DNA from: an uncultured Poribacteria bacterium
Lineage (GTDB): Bacteria; Poribacteria; WGA-4E; WGA-3G
Length of the DNA: 64,000 nt
Reading direction: 5' to 3'
Assembly (NCBI GenBank): GCA_951812525.1
Contig: OX638316.1
Location: forward strand, 3,590,506 to 3,654,505
Every line of letters starts with the position of its first letter. Positions within the stretch are counted from its first letter, which is position 1. Made by a program: the position numbers and the translations under genes. The notes beneath the pieces were generated by a model, which saw only the letters and a program-made list of their open reading frames with translations, did no database searches and was not told the origin of the DNA. Below, in pieces: positions 46,153 to 54,622 of this stretch.

Positions 46153-47244
46153 CTAAATTTCGGGAACCCTAACCGCTACCTCTTTCCCTGTTTCGTGCGA
46201 ACGGAAAATACCGTCCATAATCACGTTGGTAAGCAAGACTCCGTCTGGCGGTATTGGTGACGGTGCATCTGCTTTGACAGCCTCGCGAAACGCCGTCATC
46301 TGTGCTTCCCAAACATCAACTTCTGGGAATCCTGACAACCGGATCGTTGTCATCCCTTCAGGTGGGTTCGGCTCTGCAGTCAATCCTTCCGATTCAACCA
46401 ATTTCTTAAGCTCATTTGTATAGGAATCCGCATAAACAACCGGTCCATCCAAAGAAATACCCATCTCTTTACCGAGGCAGAAACTTGGACCGAGCGAATC
46501 CTGATGGATTGCCCAAGAGATCTTAAACACCATCACGCTGCCATCTTCAAACCGTACCCACGCCACACCGAACTCTTCAACATCCATGATGCCGCGGAAC
46601 TGGGGATCTTGCTGAGAGATGTAATCCTCCGTGATAGCAGAAACGCGCACAGGTTTCGGATAACCCATCGCATACAGTGAGTTGTGCATGTTATAGACAC
46701 CGATGTCAACGGTTGCACCGGCACCCGCAGTCTTTTTATAGATGAACGTCCGTCCGGGATTCCCGCGCCGTCTACCGCCTGAGGATTCGGAGTAGTAGAT
46801 GTCTCCGAGTAAGCCTTCATCGATGACCTTCTTTGCGAATTGGAGTCTCGGATTAAACGTACTATGGAGACCGATTTGCAAGATTTTACCTGAAGCCTTT
46901 GCTGCCCGCGCCATAGCAGTGGCATCTGGGAGTTTAGCTGCCATCGGTTTTTCACAGAAGACGTGTTTACCGGCGTTCAGTGCGGCGACAGTGGGTCGGC
47001 GATGTCCCTGATTGTAGGTGCAGACACTGACTGTATCGATTTCATCCATCTCAAGCATTTTGTTGTAGCTTGTGAAGACGTTCTTTTTAGGGACACCCCA
47101 CTGTTCGGCGGCTTCGTTTGCCTTACTTTTGATGATGTCGCAAACAGCGACGATCTCAAAGCCGCCTACTTTCATGTAGGTGCGCTGGTGTGCGCGTGAG
47201 ATGCCACCTGTACCAACAATACCGACTCGGATAGTCATAGTCAT
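46153..47244 (-). CDS. Gfo/Idh/MocA-family oxidoreductase, paralogue A
   Basis: The 363-aa protein has the Rossmann start VGIVGTGGISRAHQRTY, the DI cofactor segment (IVAVCDIIKSKA), VSVCTYNQGHRRP and the family CEKPMA motif. The C-terminal beta domain contains AGAGATVDIGVYNMH, with the conserved D-x-G-x-(x)-H catalytic-site pattern. It probably oxidises a sugar or polyol with NAD(P). It is nearly identical to the next gene upstream on the same strand; a tandem duplication is evident. ATG 47244 or 47238 may be the start. Confidence 0.93.
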   Translation of the reverse strand: MTMTIRVGIVGTGGISRAHQRTYMKVGGFEIVAVCDIIKSKANEAAEQWGVPKKNVFTSYNKMLEMDEIDTVSVCTYNQGHRRPTVAALNAGKHVFCEKPMAAKLPDATAMARAAKASGKILQIGLHSTFNPRLQFAKKVIDEGLLGDIYYSESSGGRRRGNPGRTFIYKKTAGAGATVDIGVYNMHNSLYAMGYPKPVRVSAITEDYISQQDPQFRGIMDVEEFGVAWVRFEDGSVMVFKISWAIHQDSLGPSFCLGKEMGISLDGPVVYADSYTNELKKLVESEGLTAEPNPPEGMTTIRLSGFPEVDVWEAQMTAFREAVKADAPSPIPPDGVLLTNVIMDGIFRSHETGKEVAVRVPEI

Positions 47245-47298
47245 CTTCTCCTTGTAGGTAGAACTATGGTAGGTTTTAGAATTACTTTTACACTCTGA

Positions 47299-47426
47299 CC
47301 GGCGAAGTTAGGAAACTTCGCCTACCGGTGTGTTACGTCGCCAGTGCCGCAAACTGATAGTTTGCAGGCTGCCAAATGCAGCATAGTAGACAGCACAATA
47401 CACAAGACACAAACTAAAAGTTTGTG
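47299..47426. repeat. Cluster of three palindromes between the duplicated genes
   Basis: CCGGCGAAGTT-AGG-AAACTTCGCC (about 47299-47322), GCAAACTGATAGTTTGC (47349-47365) and CACAAACTAAAAGTTTGTG (47408-47426, followed by CTAC) lie in the 218-bp gap. Each belongs to a palindrome type seen elsewhere in the window. Confidence 0.7.
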
Positions 47427-47462
47427 CTACAAAGGGAACGCTACCGTGAAACGCTATTATCC

Positions 47463-48548
47463 CTAAATCTCAGGCACTCGAACCGCCACCTCTTTCCCGG
47501 CTTCATGCGATCGGAAGATGCCGTCCATAACTACATTTGTAAGCAGCACACCCTCTGGCGGTATTGGCGACGGGGCATCTGATTTGATGGCTTCACGGAA
47601 CGCGATCATCTGTTTCGCCCAGGCATCGACCTCTGGAAATCCTGACAATTGGATCGTCGTCATTCCTTCTGGTGGGTTCGGTTCTGCAGTCAACCCTTCT
47701 GATTCGACGAACTTTTTGAGTTCACCGCCATATTCATCGGCATAAATCACCGGTCCGTCCAAAGAGATACCGGCTTTTTTACCGAGATGGAAATTGGTGC
47801 CAAGTGAGTCTTGATGAATCGCCCAAGAGATCTTAAATACCATCACGCTGCCGTCTTCAAACCGTATCCACGCCACGCCGAACTCTTCGACATCCATGAT
47901 ACCGCGAAATCTCGGATCTTGCTGAGAGATATAGTCCTCTGTAATCGCTGAGACGCGCACGGGTTTCGGATAGCCCATTACGTACATTGATCTGTGCATG
48001 TTATAGACACCGATGTCAACGGTTGCACCAGCACCTGCGGTCTTTTTATAGATGAACGTATGCCCTGGATTTCCGCGCCGTCTGCCCCCGGCGGATTCGG
48101 AATAGTAGATGTCGCCGAGCAATCCTTCATCGATGAGCTTCCTTGCGAATTGGGTTTTCGGTGCGAATGTGGGATTGAGACCGATTTGCAAGATTTTACC
48201 CGATGCCTTTGCTGCCCGAACCATGGCTGTAGCGTCTGGAAGGTTTGCCGCCATCGGTTTTTCACAGAGGACGTGTTTACCGGCGTTCAGTGCAGCGACA
48301 GTGGGGCGGCGATGTCCTTGATTGTAAGTGCAGACACTGACCGCATCAAGTTCGTCCATTTCAAGCATCTTGTTGTAGCTTGAGAAGGCGTGCTTTCTTG
48401 GAACTCCCCACTCATCTGCAGCTTGGTTTGCCTTACTCTTGATAATATCGCAGACAGCGACGATCTCGAAGCCGCCTACGCTCTTATAATATCTCTGGTG
48501 TGCGCGCGAGATGCCACCCGTACCAATGATACCGACTCGGACTGTCAT
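47463..48548 (-). CDS. Gfo/Idh/MocA-family oxidoreductase, paralogue B
   Basis: This 361-aa protein has the same motifs as paralogue A (VGIIGTGGISRAHQRYY, CEKPMAANLPDATAM, AGAGATVDIGVYNMHRS). By eye it differs at scattered sites, mostly conservative, and ends with the same EVAVRVPEI. Two copies in direct tandem suggest recent duplication, perhaps with slightly different substrates. AGGAG-like GAGGAGATAAT precedes the ATG on the minus strand. Confidence 0.93.
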   Translation of the reverse strand: MTVRVGIIGTGGISRAHQRYYKSVGGFEIVAVCDIIKSKANQAADEWGVPRKHAFSSYNKMLEMDELDAVSVCTYNQGHRRPTVAALNAGKHVLCEKPMAANLPDATAMVRAAKASGKILQIGLNPTFAPKTQFARKLIDEGLLGDIYYSESAGGRRRGNPGHTFIYKKTAGAGATVDIGVYNMHRSMYVMGYPKPVRVSAITEDYISQQDPRFRGIMDVEEFGVAWIRFEDGSVMVFKISWAIHQDSLGTNFHLGKKAGISLDGPVIYADEYGGELKKFVESEGLTAEPNPPEGMTTIQLSGFPEVDAWAKQMIAFREAIKSDAPSPIPPEGVLLTNVVMDGIFRSHEAGKEVAVRVPEI

Positions 48549-48605
48549 GTTATTATCTCCTCGTAAGCAGGATAGAATTGCTATACGAGTTTAGACGAAA
48601 TCGTT

Positions 48606-48634
48606 TTGCAGTGCAAGGGAAAATGTGATATACT
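48606..48634 (+). promoter_or_regulatory. Promoter of the hypothetical gene at 48.7 kb
   Basis: TTGCAG (48606-48611), 17-bp spacer, TATACT (48629-48634). The start site would be near 48641. It lies in the divergent region from paralogue B. Confidence 0.65.
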
Positions 48635-48676
48635 TCAATGTAGGTATTCTATACGATGGACAGAGAGGAGGGTATC

Positions 48677-49318
48677 ATGGGGATTAAAAAACGTTATTAT
48701 GATTTACAAAAAGTGAGTCAAGAACATCTCGGTTGGCAGTGGTTATTGCCGTTGCTACCTGATGACGCTCACCACTTACAATCATTGAATATTCCTGGGA
48801 CCGATGAGCAAGGGGATTTGGATAGTTTGGTGTTAAGTCTTGCCAAGATACTCATTGATTCTCTGAATGAGGAGTCATTAAAAAAAATGATTCCTTATGA
48901 GAAGCGGGATTCCCTTAAAGATAAAAACTGTATTGGCCTCCTTGAAGCCGTCTTACATTTGAACGACTTTGAAGATGCTGAGATTCACATAGCTTTTCTA
49001 CGGAAACTTCAGAACCATCGCTCCAGTCGCAGTACCCATCAGAAAGAGCAAAACAATTTAAAAGTAGTGGAGCCTGCAAAATATAAAAATCAGAATCTAC
49101 AACATATTTCTGCCAACATTCTAAACAGTGCTTTGGATACGCTTGAATATTTCATTGTTCTTGTGAAGAGTGAGCGTATCCATGAAATCATCAAACGGAA
49201 TCACAGGGCAGCGGCGGACGCTATTTTTAGGGAGATGATTGGAATGTCGGAATCTGACAAAACAGATGCTTCTGTCAATCATGATGATGTTATCTATGAA
49301 TTGAAAACGAAACTATGA
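48677..49318 (+). CDS. Hypothetical protein
   Basis: The ATG at 48677 follows GAGGAGG, so it is preferred to ATG 48656 which lies before it. The 213 residues are mainly helical and polar, with no signal peptide, membrane helix or catalytic motif that I recognise. The C-terminal part has a helical stretch NILNSALDTLEYFIVLVK. It has its own good promoter and is AT-richer than the oxidoreductases, suggesting an accessory gene at the edge of the following defence region. Confidence 0.6.
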   Translation: MGIKKRYYDLQKVSQEHLGWQWLLPLLPDDAHHLQSLNIPGTDEQGDLDSLVLSLAKILIDSLNEESLKKMIPYEKRDSLKDKNCIGLLEAVLHLNDFEDAEIHIAFLRKLQNHRSSRSTHQKEQNNLKVVEPAKYKNQNLQHISANILNSALDTLEYFIVLVKSERIHEIIKRNHRAAADAIFREMIGMSESDKTDASVNHDDVIYELKTKL

Positions 49319-49571
49319 TTTTTGTTGATAAAAGCCTTTTTCTCAATATGACTCGGCGCTGTTATCCTTCACCGACTGCACAAGTTTTGTGGTGTGCAGG
49401 GAGAATCGCATCAATGAAGCTTTTGCTTTTGACCGACATTTTCCGATAATGGGCATTGATTTGCGGCGGTAAGTCGTTTTCCCTCCGACTAGCACTCATC
49501 GGTTTTCTATCTTCTCTCCAAATTAAATGCCGCAATTTTTGGGACCTTCATATAAATTGGGGGTATAAATA
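49319..49571. other. Non-coding gap
   Basis: This is 253 bp without a convincing gene or palindrome. A few pyrimidine-rich runs are present. Confidence 0.45.
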
Positions 49572-50165
49572 GTGTTTAGATTAAGCATTTTGATTGCAAT
49601 TTATGTCCTTTTGAGCTTGAAGTTGTATGCCGAGCCTACAAAGGTTATTGTTACCGATGTTAGAGATAATATAGGAGGAGAATACGCAGTATCCGAATTA
49701 CAGGAGGCAGGTAAGTTTTTTCATGATAGGGATTACACAATGACCAGCATTCCTGAAAAATATCTCGGACTCACACAAATTCAGACATCAGCAGACTGTC
49801 CAGGTGGAATAGACTATCGTTTATCCTTCGTTATTGATCGTCCTGCTAAGGTCTACATGGCATGGGACAGTAGGCATAGACGCCCTGAAAACCGTGAGCA
49901 AAACCCGGAAGATTGGTTTGCAGATGCCTATGTGGATACTGGTGAAATATTGGTCCTGGATGACCCACATCCTCCTGTTGAATATTTCATATATGAGCCG
50001 GTGGAAAGGGTGGAAGGAAAGATAGACCTTTTTGGTATAGAAGAAATATCGCCTGATGATCCTGTGAATATGTGGACAATTTTTTTACAAGAGACCATAG
50101 TATCCGTTGATCCAACAGGGAATTTGGTAACTACATGGGGAAATATAAAAGAACGCTCAAAATAA
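49572..50165 (+). CDS. Secreted protein with C-terminal TWG tail
   Basis: From a GTG start, a signal peptide (ILIAIYVLLSLKLYA) leads into a beta-rich domain of about 170 residues with DYRLSFVIDRPAKVYMAWDSR and WFADAYVDTGEILVL, which reads like an all-beta sandwich. The very end, GNLVTTWGNIKERSK, matches the tail found on three other secreted proteins in this window. There is only a weak Shine-Dalgarno (GGGGG). No enzyme motif is visible. Confidence 0.65.
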   Translation: MFRLSILIAIYVLLSLKLYAEPTKVIVTDVRDNIGGEYAVSELQEAGKFFHDRDYTMTSIPEKYLGLTQIQTSADCPGGIDYRLSFVIDRPAKVYMAWDSRHRRPENREQNPEDWFADAYVDTGEILVLDDPHPPVEYFIYEPVERVEGKIDLFGIEEISPDDPVNMWTIFLQETIVSVDPTGNLVTTWGNIKERSK

Positions 50166-50566
50166 TTATGTTAGTTCATAACTACTTCGAGCGTAATTTT
50201 ATTTTTCCTGAATCTCCGCTGTAGGTGCGGTTTCCAACCGCACCGGATGTCCAACATAAAACGCCTTACAATCCATACCTCTTTTCCTGTAGGAGCGATC
50301 TCCCGATCGCGACACGGGTCTCAAGAATCAGATACAGCATTATCATAGTCTTCCTGTGGGAGCGAACTGTGATCGCGCCTCCCAGTCGATGTCTAAAACT
50401 TGTAGAACCTAATTACATTTTGAGATTCGATCATATCTTTCCTACAAAATTTGGTAGCTCTCACGATTTGACACTTATGGTCCATTATGATATACTTTAT
50501 GTAGCAACACCCAAAATCAAGCGTTATATTTCCATATAGGCATCTTCGTTAGAAGGGACAAAATTT
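50166..50566. repeat. 401-bp intergenic region with three palindromes upstream of dndC
   Basis: GGTGCGGTT-TCC-AACCGCACC (50224-50244), GCGATC-TCCC-GATCGC (50295-50310) and an imperfect GAGCGA...TGATCGC near 50350 follow one another, each introduced by 'ctgtagg' or 'ctgtggg'. The rest is unstructured up to the dnd promoter at 50468. No gene is seen. Confidence 0.65.
50468..50496 (+). promoter_or_regulatory. Promoter of the dnd operon
   Basis: TTGACA (50468-50473), 17-bp spacer, TATACT (50491-50496). The leader would be about 65 nt. No clear palindromic operator for a DndB/SprB-like repressor is recognised around it. Confidence 0.75.
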
Positions 50567-51973
50567 ATGTCTGAGACCCCTTATAGCATCTTCAATTCGC
50601 GGGCCCCAGAGGATATCCATCGCGAAATTCAGGAAGTCTATCTTGAAAACGCCCGTCCTTGGGTCATTGGGTATAGTGGCGGAAAAGATTCAACCACAGC
50701 ACTTCAACTTATCTGGTATGCTCTTGCTGAGTTAGAACCCGAACAACGGAAATATCCAGTCTATGTGATTTCATCTGATACGCTGGTCGAGACACCAGTA
50801 ATTGTTAGCTACATAACTGGCACTTTAGAACGAATTGAAAAGGTCGCAGGCGAACAAAAGATGCCGTTTCAGACAGCTCTCGTCCGTCCAAGGACTGAGG
50901 ATACTTTTTGGGTTAATCTCATCGGTAAGGGGTATCCTGCTCCCTACAGCCGCTTCCGATGGTGCACCGACCGAATGAAAATTCAGCCAGCGAATCGGTT
51001 TATTTTGGACAGAGCCTCTGAGCATGGCGAGGTTATTTTGGTGCTTGGGGTTCGTAAAGGTGAAAGCTCAACACGGGATCAAGTCTTGAGTTTACACCGC
51101 ATGAAAAATTCACTCCTCTCACGACACACAACGCTTCCTAATGCTTTTGTTTATACACCTGTGGTCGATTTTACAATGGAAGATGTCTGGATGTACCTAT
51201 TGTCCAATCCGTCCCCGTGGGGTGGTGATAATCGACAATTGGTGACACTGTATAGGAATACGAGTGCACAGGGTGAGTGTCCGCTTGTGGTTGATGAAAT
51301 GACTCCTTCTTGTGGGAACAGTCGCTTTGGGTGCTGGACTTGCACAGTCGTAACTAAAGACAAAGCGATGGAGGGTCTCATTGATAACGGTGAGGAGTGG
51401 ATGCTACCGCTACTTGAGTTCCGGGACTTCCTCGCCGAAACCCAAAATCCTGAGAAGAAACCTGAAATCCGTGAACATCGACGACGAAACGGGCAGATTA
51501 CAATCCTCAATAATAAACTTGTTCACGGCCCCTACACGCTTGAATTCTGCAAGGAACTCTTAAGAAAACTGCTCGCAACTCAGCAGCAAGTGCGTGAAGA
51601 GGGACCTGACTCAGATATGAAACTCATCACTGACGATGAACTTGAAGAGATTCGTAGAATCTGGCGAACTGAACGTCAAGATTGGGAAGATGCTGTCCCA
51701 CAGATTTACGCAAAAACTGTTGGGGACCGCGATTGGATTCTTGATGATACAATCTCTTTTACTGAGAAGGATAAAGAAATCTTGGCAGCAGTCTGTGATG
51801 AAAAAGGAATCCCTGTTACCCTTGTCGCAAAATTGCTTGATACAGAACGACAGATGGATGGAATGAGTCGGCGTGCCGGAATACAATCTCGGATTGACGA
51901 AATATTCCACGAGGACTGGCGTTCAGAAGAAGAAGTCCGTGCCAATTTAGATGGCGGTGACTCCCAGCAATGA
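50567..51973 (+). CDS. dndC: DNA phosphorothioation sulfurtransferase DndC
   Basis: DndC is a PAPS-reductase-like ATP pyrophosphatase with an Fe-S cluster that activates DNA for sulfur insertion. The PP-loop is SGGKDST at residues 37-43. The family segments YVISSDTLVETP, RFRWCTDRMKIQP and the cysteine group CGNSRFGCWTCTVV are present. The 468 aa are near the usual size. It overlaps dndD by 4 nt (ATGA). No dndA (cysteine desulfurase) or dndB is next to it; a housekeeping IscS may supply sulfur. Confidence 0.93.
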   Translation: MSETPYSIFNSRAPEDIHREIQEVYLENARPWVIGYSGGKDSTTALQLIWYALAELEPEQRKYPVYVISSDTLVETPVIVSYITGTLERIEKVAGEQKMPFQTALVRPRTEDTFWVNLIGKGYPAPYSRFRWCTDRMKIQPANRFILDRASEHGEVILVLGVRKGESSTRDQVLSLHRMKNSLLSRHTTLPNAFVYTPVVDFTMEDVWMYLLSNPSPWGGDNRQLVTLYRNTSAQGECPLVVDEMTPSCGNSRFGCWTCTVVTKDKAMEGLIDNGEEWMLPLLEFRDFLAETQNPEKKPEIREHRRRNGQITILNNKLVHGPYTLEFCKELLRKLLATQQQVREEGPDSDMKLITDDELEEIRRIWRTERQDWEDAVPQIYAKTVGDRDWILDDTISFTEKDKEILAAVCDEKGIPVTLVAKLLDTERQMDGMSRRAGIQSRIDEIFHEDWRSEEEVRANLDGGDSQQ

Positions 51974-53982
51974 TCCTCCACAAACTCACACTTAACAATG
52001 TAGGCTTGTTCCGTGGTACACAAGCTATTCATCTCACACCAAACGGTAGGGGACCTATAATCCTAATCGGTGGGATGAATGGTTCTGGCAAAACGACGCT
52101 CTTGGATGCAGTCCGTCTTTGTCTGTATGGTAGGCGTGCACTTGGCAACCGGGTCAGCCTTAATGAATATCACGAGTATCTCGCTGCAATGATCCATCGC
52201 GGATCCGATTCAGCAGTGCCTTTAAACCGTGCTGCTGTATCGCTTGAATTTGAGTACGCACATGGTGGGGAAACAAAGCAGTATCGGGTTGAACGCTCAT
52301 GGCAACAGGAGAGTTCAAACCTGCGTAGCGTTAACGAAGGCTTGACAGTTTCCGAAAATAACTGGTTAGATATCGAATTCGGTGCAGAACATTGGCAAGA
52401 TCGTATTGATGAATTCATCCCAATCGGAGTGTCACAATTCTTCTTTTTCGATGGTGAGGACATCCAGAAGTTAGCGGATGACTCCAGTCACGACCTTTAT
52501 CTTGCTGAGTCAATTAAAGCATTGCTTGGAATTAACTTGGTAGAGAGGTTGCAATCGGACTTGCGTGTTTATGCAAATCGCTTGGTTAAGCGCGACAGTC
52601 CAGAACCAGTACAGCAAGAGATTGAGGCAGTAGAATCAGAAATTGCAAAACTTAAGTCTGCGCTCACGGACGCACACGCACACGCAGAATCTTTGGATAC
52701 GCAAATTGCAAAACTCGAAACACGAATTACTCGACAAGAGTCGCGTATTGCAGCCGAAGGAGGTAGTTATGCCGAAAGACGGGAAAGCCTGAAATTACAG
52801 CAGGGGCAACTCCTTGCTGATATTGAGGCATTAGAGGATAACATTCGAGATTTATGTGGAGATCTATTTCCGTTCGCTCTTGTCCCTGATCTGCTCAAAC
52901 GATTGGTAGTGCGCCTTCGTAAGGAGATAGAGTTAGACGAATGGGAAGCGAAAGACCGCGTGTTAGAGACACAGAACACGGAGCTACTTAAGACTATCAC
53001 AGCTGGAACATTTTGGGATGATTCGTCCTTATCCGAGTCACAGATTGATACTGTTCGTACCAAGCTTACGCCACTTCTAAAAACACGACTTGAGCGTCCA
53101 AAGATACTTTGCGATTTCAAAAAAATCCGGGAACGCTCTCCTTCAGAATGTGATCGTCTGTTAGGGTGGATTGATGCCTGTCTAAATGATGTGCCCCAAG
53201 AGTTTCGCGAATTGAACGATGCCCTGCAAGAGGCACAATCGGAACTGCAAAAGGTTGAACAGGCTCTTCAGAAAGTACCAGCCGAAGAGGTATTGAAGCT
53301 ACTGGTTGAAAAACTATCAACATTAAATCAAACACTTGGGCAACTCCATAAACAGGAGCAAGAGGCAGAGCAGTCTATCCGTACGTTATCGTATCAAATT
53401 GAGGTGGCGGAGCGAAAATTGGATAGCCTGCGTTACACCCAGCAGCTTGGGGAAGCTCACATCCAACGCCAAACCCGAGTGGGAGCTGTACAGTCGGTCC
53501 TTGCCGCGTATACAGCACAGCTCACACAGGCAAAAATTGCTACATTGGGCGATGCCATCGCGGAAGGGTTCAATCAACTTTCACACAAGTCGGATCGAAT
53601 TAAGCGAGTTGAACTTGACCCGCAGACTTTTGCTGTAACGCTCTATGATACCCAGAATCGAGCACTGTTAAAAGAGGAGTTATCGGCTGGTGAGAAGCAG
53701 ATTTACACGACTGCGCTCTTGTGGGCATTGGCGAGAACCTCTGGCAAGGCATTGCCGATGATTCTTGACACACCCCTCGGACGTTTGGATAGTAGTCACC
53801 GTCAGCTTCTTGTTGAACGTTATTTTCCCTATGCCAGCCATCAAATTATTCTGCTTTCAACCGACACTGAGGTTGAAGGAGATCTCTGTTCGCTGTTGGA
53901 ACCCCACATTTCGCATACTTTCCATTTGTCGTATCAACAAACCGAGGGACTTACTACAATTAAGGAAGGCTATTTCGGGTAG
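51970..53982 (+). CDS. dndD: DNA phosphorothioation ATPase DndD
   Basis: DndD is an SMC/Rad50-like ATPase of the phosphorothioation complex. The 670-aa protein has Walker A (GGMNGSGKTT, 34-43), an FFFDGEDI segment near 155, a long coiled coil with central turn, the signature-like LSAGEKQIYTTALLWAL and Walker B (MILDTPLGRLD). The end matches DndD (QIILLSTDTEV). It overlaps dndC and is followed by dndE after 6 nt. Confidence 0.93.
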   Translation: MILHKLTLNNVGLFRGTQAIHLTPNGRGPIILIGGMNGSGKTTLLDAVRLCLYGRRALGNRVSLNEYHEYLAAMIHRGSDSAVPLNRAAVSLEFEYAHGGETKQYRVERSWQQESSNLRSVNEGLTVSENNWLDIEFGAEHWQDRIDEFIPIGVSQFFFFDGEDIQKLADDSSHDLYLAESIKALLGINLVERLQSDLRVYANRLVKRDSPEPVQQEIEAVESEIAKLKSALTDAHAHAESLDTQIAKLETRITRQESRIAAEGGSYAERRESLKLQQGQLLADIEALEDNIRDLCGDLFPFALVPDLLKRLVVRLRKEIELDEWEAKDRVLETQNTELLKTITAGTFWDDSSLSESQIDTVRTKLTPLLKTRLERPKILCDFKKIRERSPSECDRLLGWIDACLNDVPQEFRELNDALQEAQSELQKVEQALQKVPAEEVLKLLVEKLSTLNQTLGQLHKQEQEAEQSIRTLSYQIEVAERKLDSLRYTQQLGEAHIQRQTRVGAVQSVLAAYTAQLTQAKIATLGDAIAEGFNQLSHKSDRIKRVELDPQTFAVTLYDTQNRALLKEELSAGEKQIYTTALLWALARTSGKALPMILDTPLGRLDSSHRQLLVERYFPYASHQIILLSTDTEVEGDLCSLLEPHISHTFHLSYQQTEGLTTIKEGYFG

Positions 53983-53988
53983 GGTGCT

Positions 53989-54210
53989 ATGCAGTTAAAT
54001 CGAATTCACATCTCCGAGGATTCTCGCAATAAATTGAGCATTCTGAAAGGACGGACGGGATTATTGCCGAATGTCTTGGGTAGAATTGGTTTGATGCTCT
54101 CGCTCGCAGAAGTCAACGAACCCGAGCTTGATGCCGATGCTACGGACGGATCCGAGTTTAACCGGTTTACTTTAATGGTGAAATGGGATCCGCTGATTGT
54201 AGCACTTTAA
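53989..54210 (+). pseudogene. dndE: Truncated DndE
   Basis: The 73 residues match the start of DndE: LNRIHISEDSRNKLSILKGRTGL, PNVLGRIGLMLSL and SEFNRFTLMVKWDPLIVAL. DndE normally has about 110-130 residues and continues with a helical segment ending in a conserved R-A-H-x-N-R-G motif. Here a TAA follows directly after the first two thirds, and no R-A-H-x-N-R-G sequence occurs downstream in any frame that I can see. The frame instead leads into a TIR-domain remnant. The truncation may abolish phosphorothioation, unless the short form still binds nicked DNA. Confidence 0.8.
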
Positions 54211-54501
54211 GGATTTTATTTCATAGTGTGTTTCTCAAGTGAATACCATGGGCGTGAAAAAACGTACGTGAACGATGAGCTAAAAACGGCAATTGATGAA
54301 CTGCGTCAATGTTCCGCTGATTGAGTATGGTTTGTTCAAGTAAAATTGAACGAATGCGAAATCCCTGATATTGACATTGGTGGTGGCGAAACTCTACAGG
54401 GCCTTCAATATGTTTCACTCTATGAGGACTGGAATGCTGGGATTCAACGTATCCTCAACGTTATTCAATCCGAACAACCTACACCTTACTATGGGTGGTA
54501 G
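54211..54501 (+). pseudogene. TIR-domain remnant (5' truncated, one nonsense codon)
   Basis: Reading on in the dndE frame past its TAA gives FIVCFSSEYHGREKTYVNDEL and LKTAIDELRQC, then TGA at 54322-54324, then VWFVQVKLNECEIPDIDI, GGGETLQGLQYVSLYEDW and NAGIQRILNVIQ, up to TAG at 54499. This is the C-terminal two thirds of a bacterial TIR domain (EKTYxNxEL, then IPVxLNExEIPD, GGGETL, YEDW). The TGA stands where such proteins usually have Arg. The N-terminal part, including early TIR strands, is missing. It is probably the scar of a deletion that joined dndE and a TIR gene. Confidence 0.82.
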
Positions 54502-54622
54502 TCCTGTTAAAGGTAGAGATACTCAGAGTAAACAGGACAATGATGTCGGAGATCAAGACTATCTGGAACGCGGTTCTAAGAGGCACAAAGATGGTAATTT
54601 AGATTATACAACGGAGGATAAG

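Noticed and set aside
54221-54418. Minus-strand open frame of about 65 codons
   Set aside because: It is antisense to the TIR remnant and has no family-like features.
54371-54622. N-terminal extension of the CD-NTase gene back to 54371
   Set aside because: That part overlaps the TIR remnant, which is coding-like in another frame. ATG 54623 has ACGGAGG upstream and gives the normal CD-NTase start.
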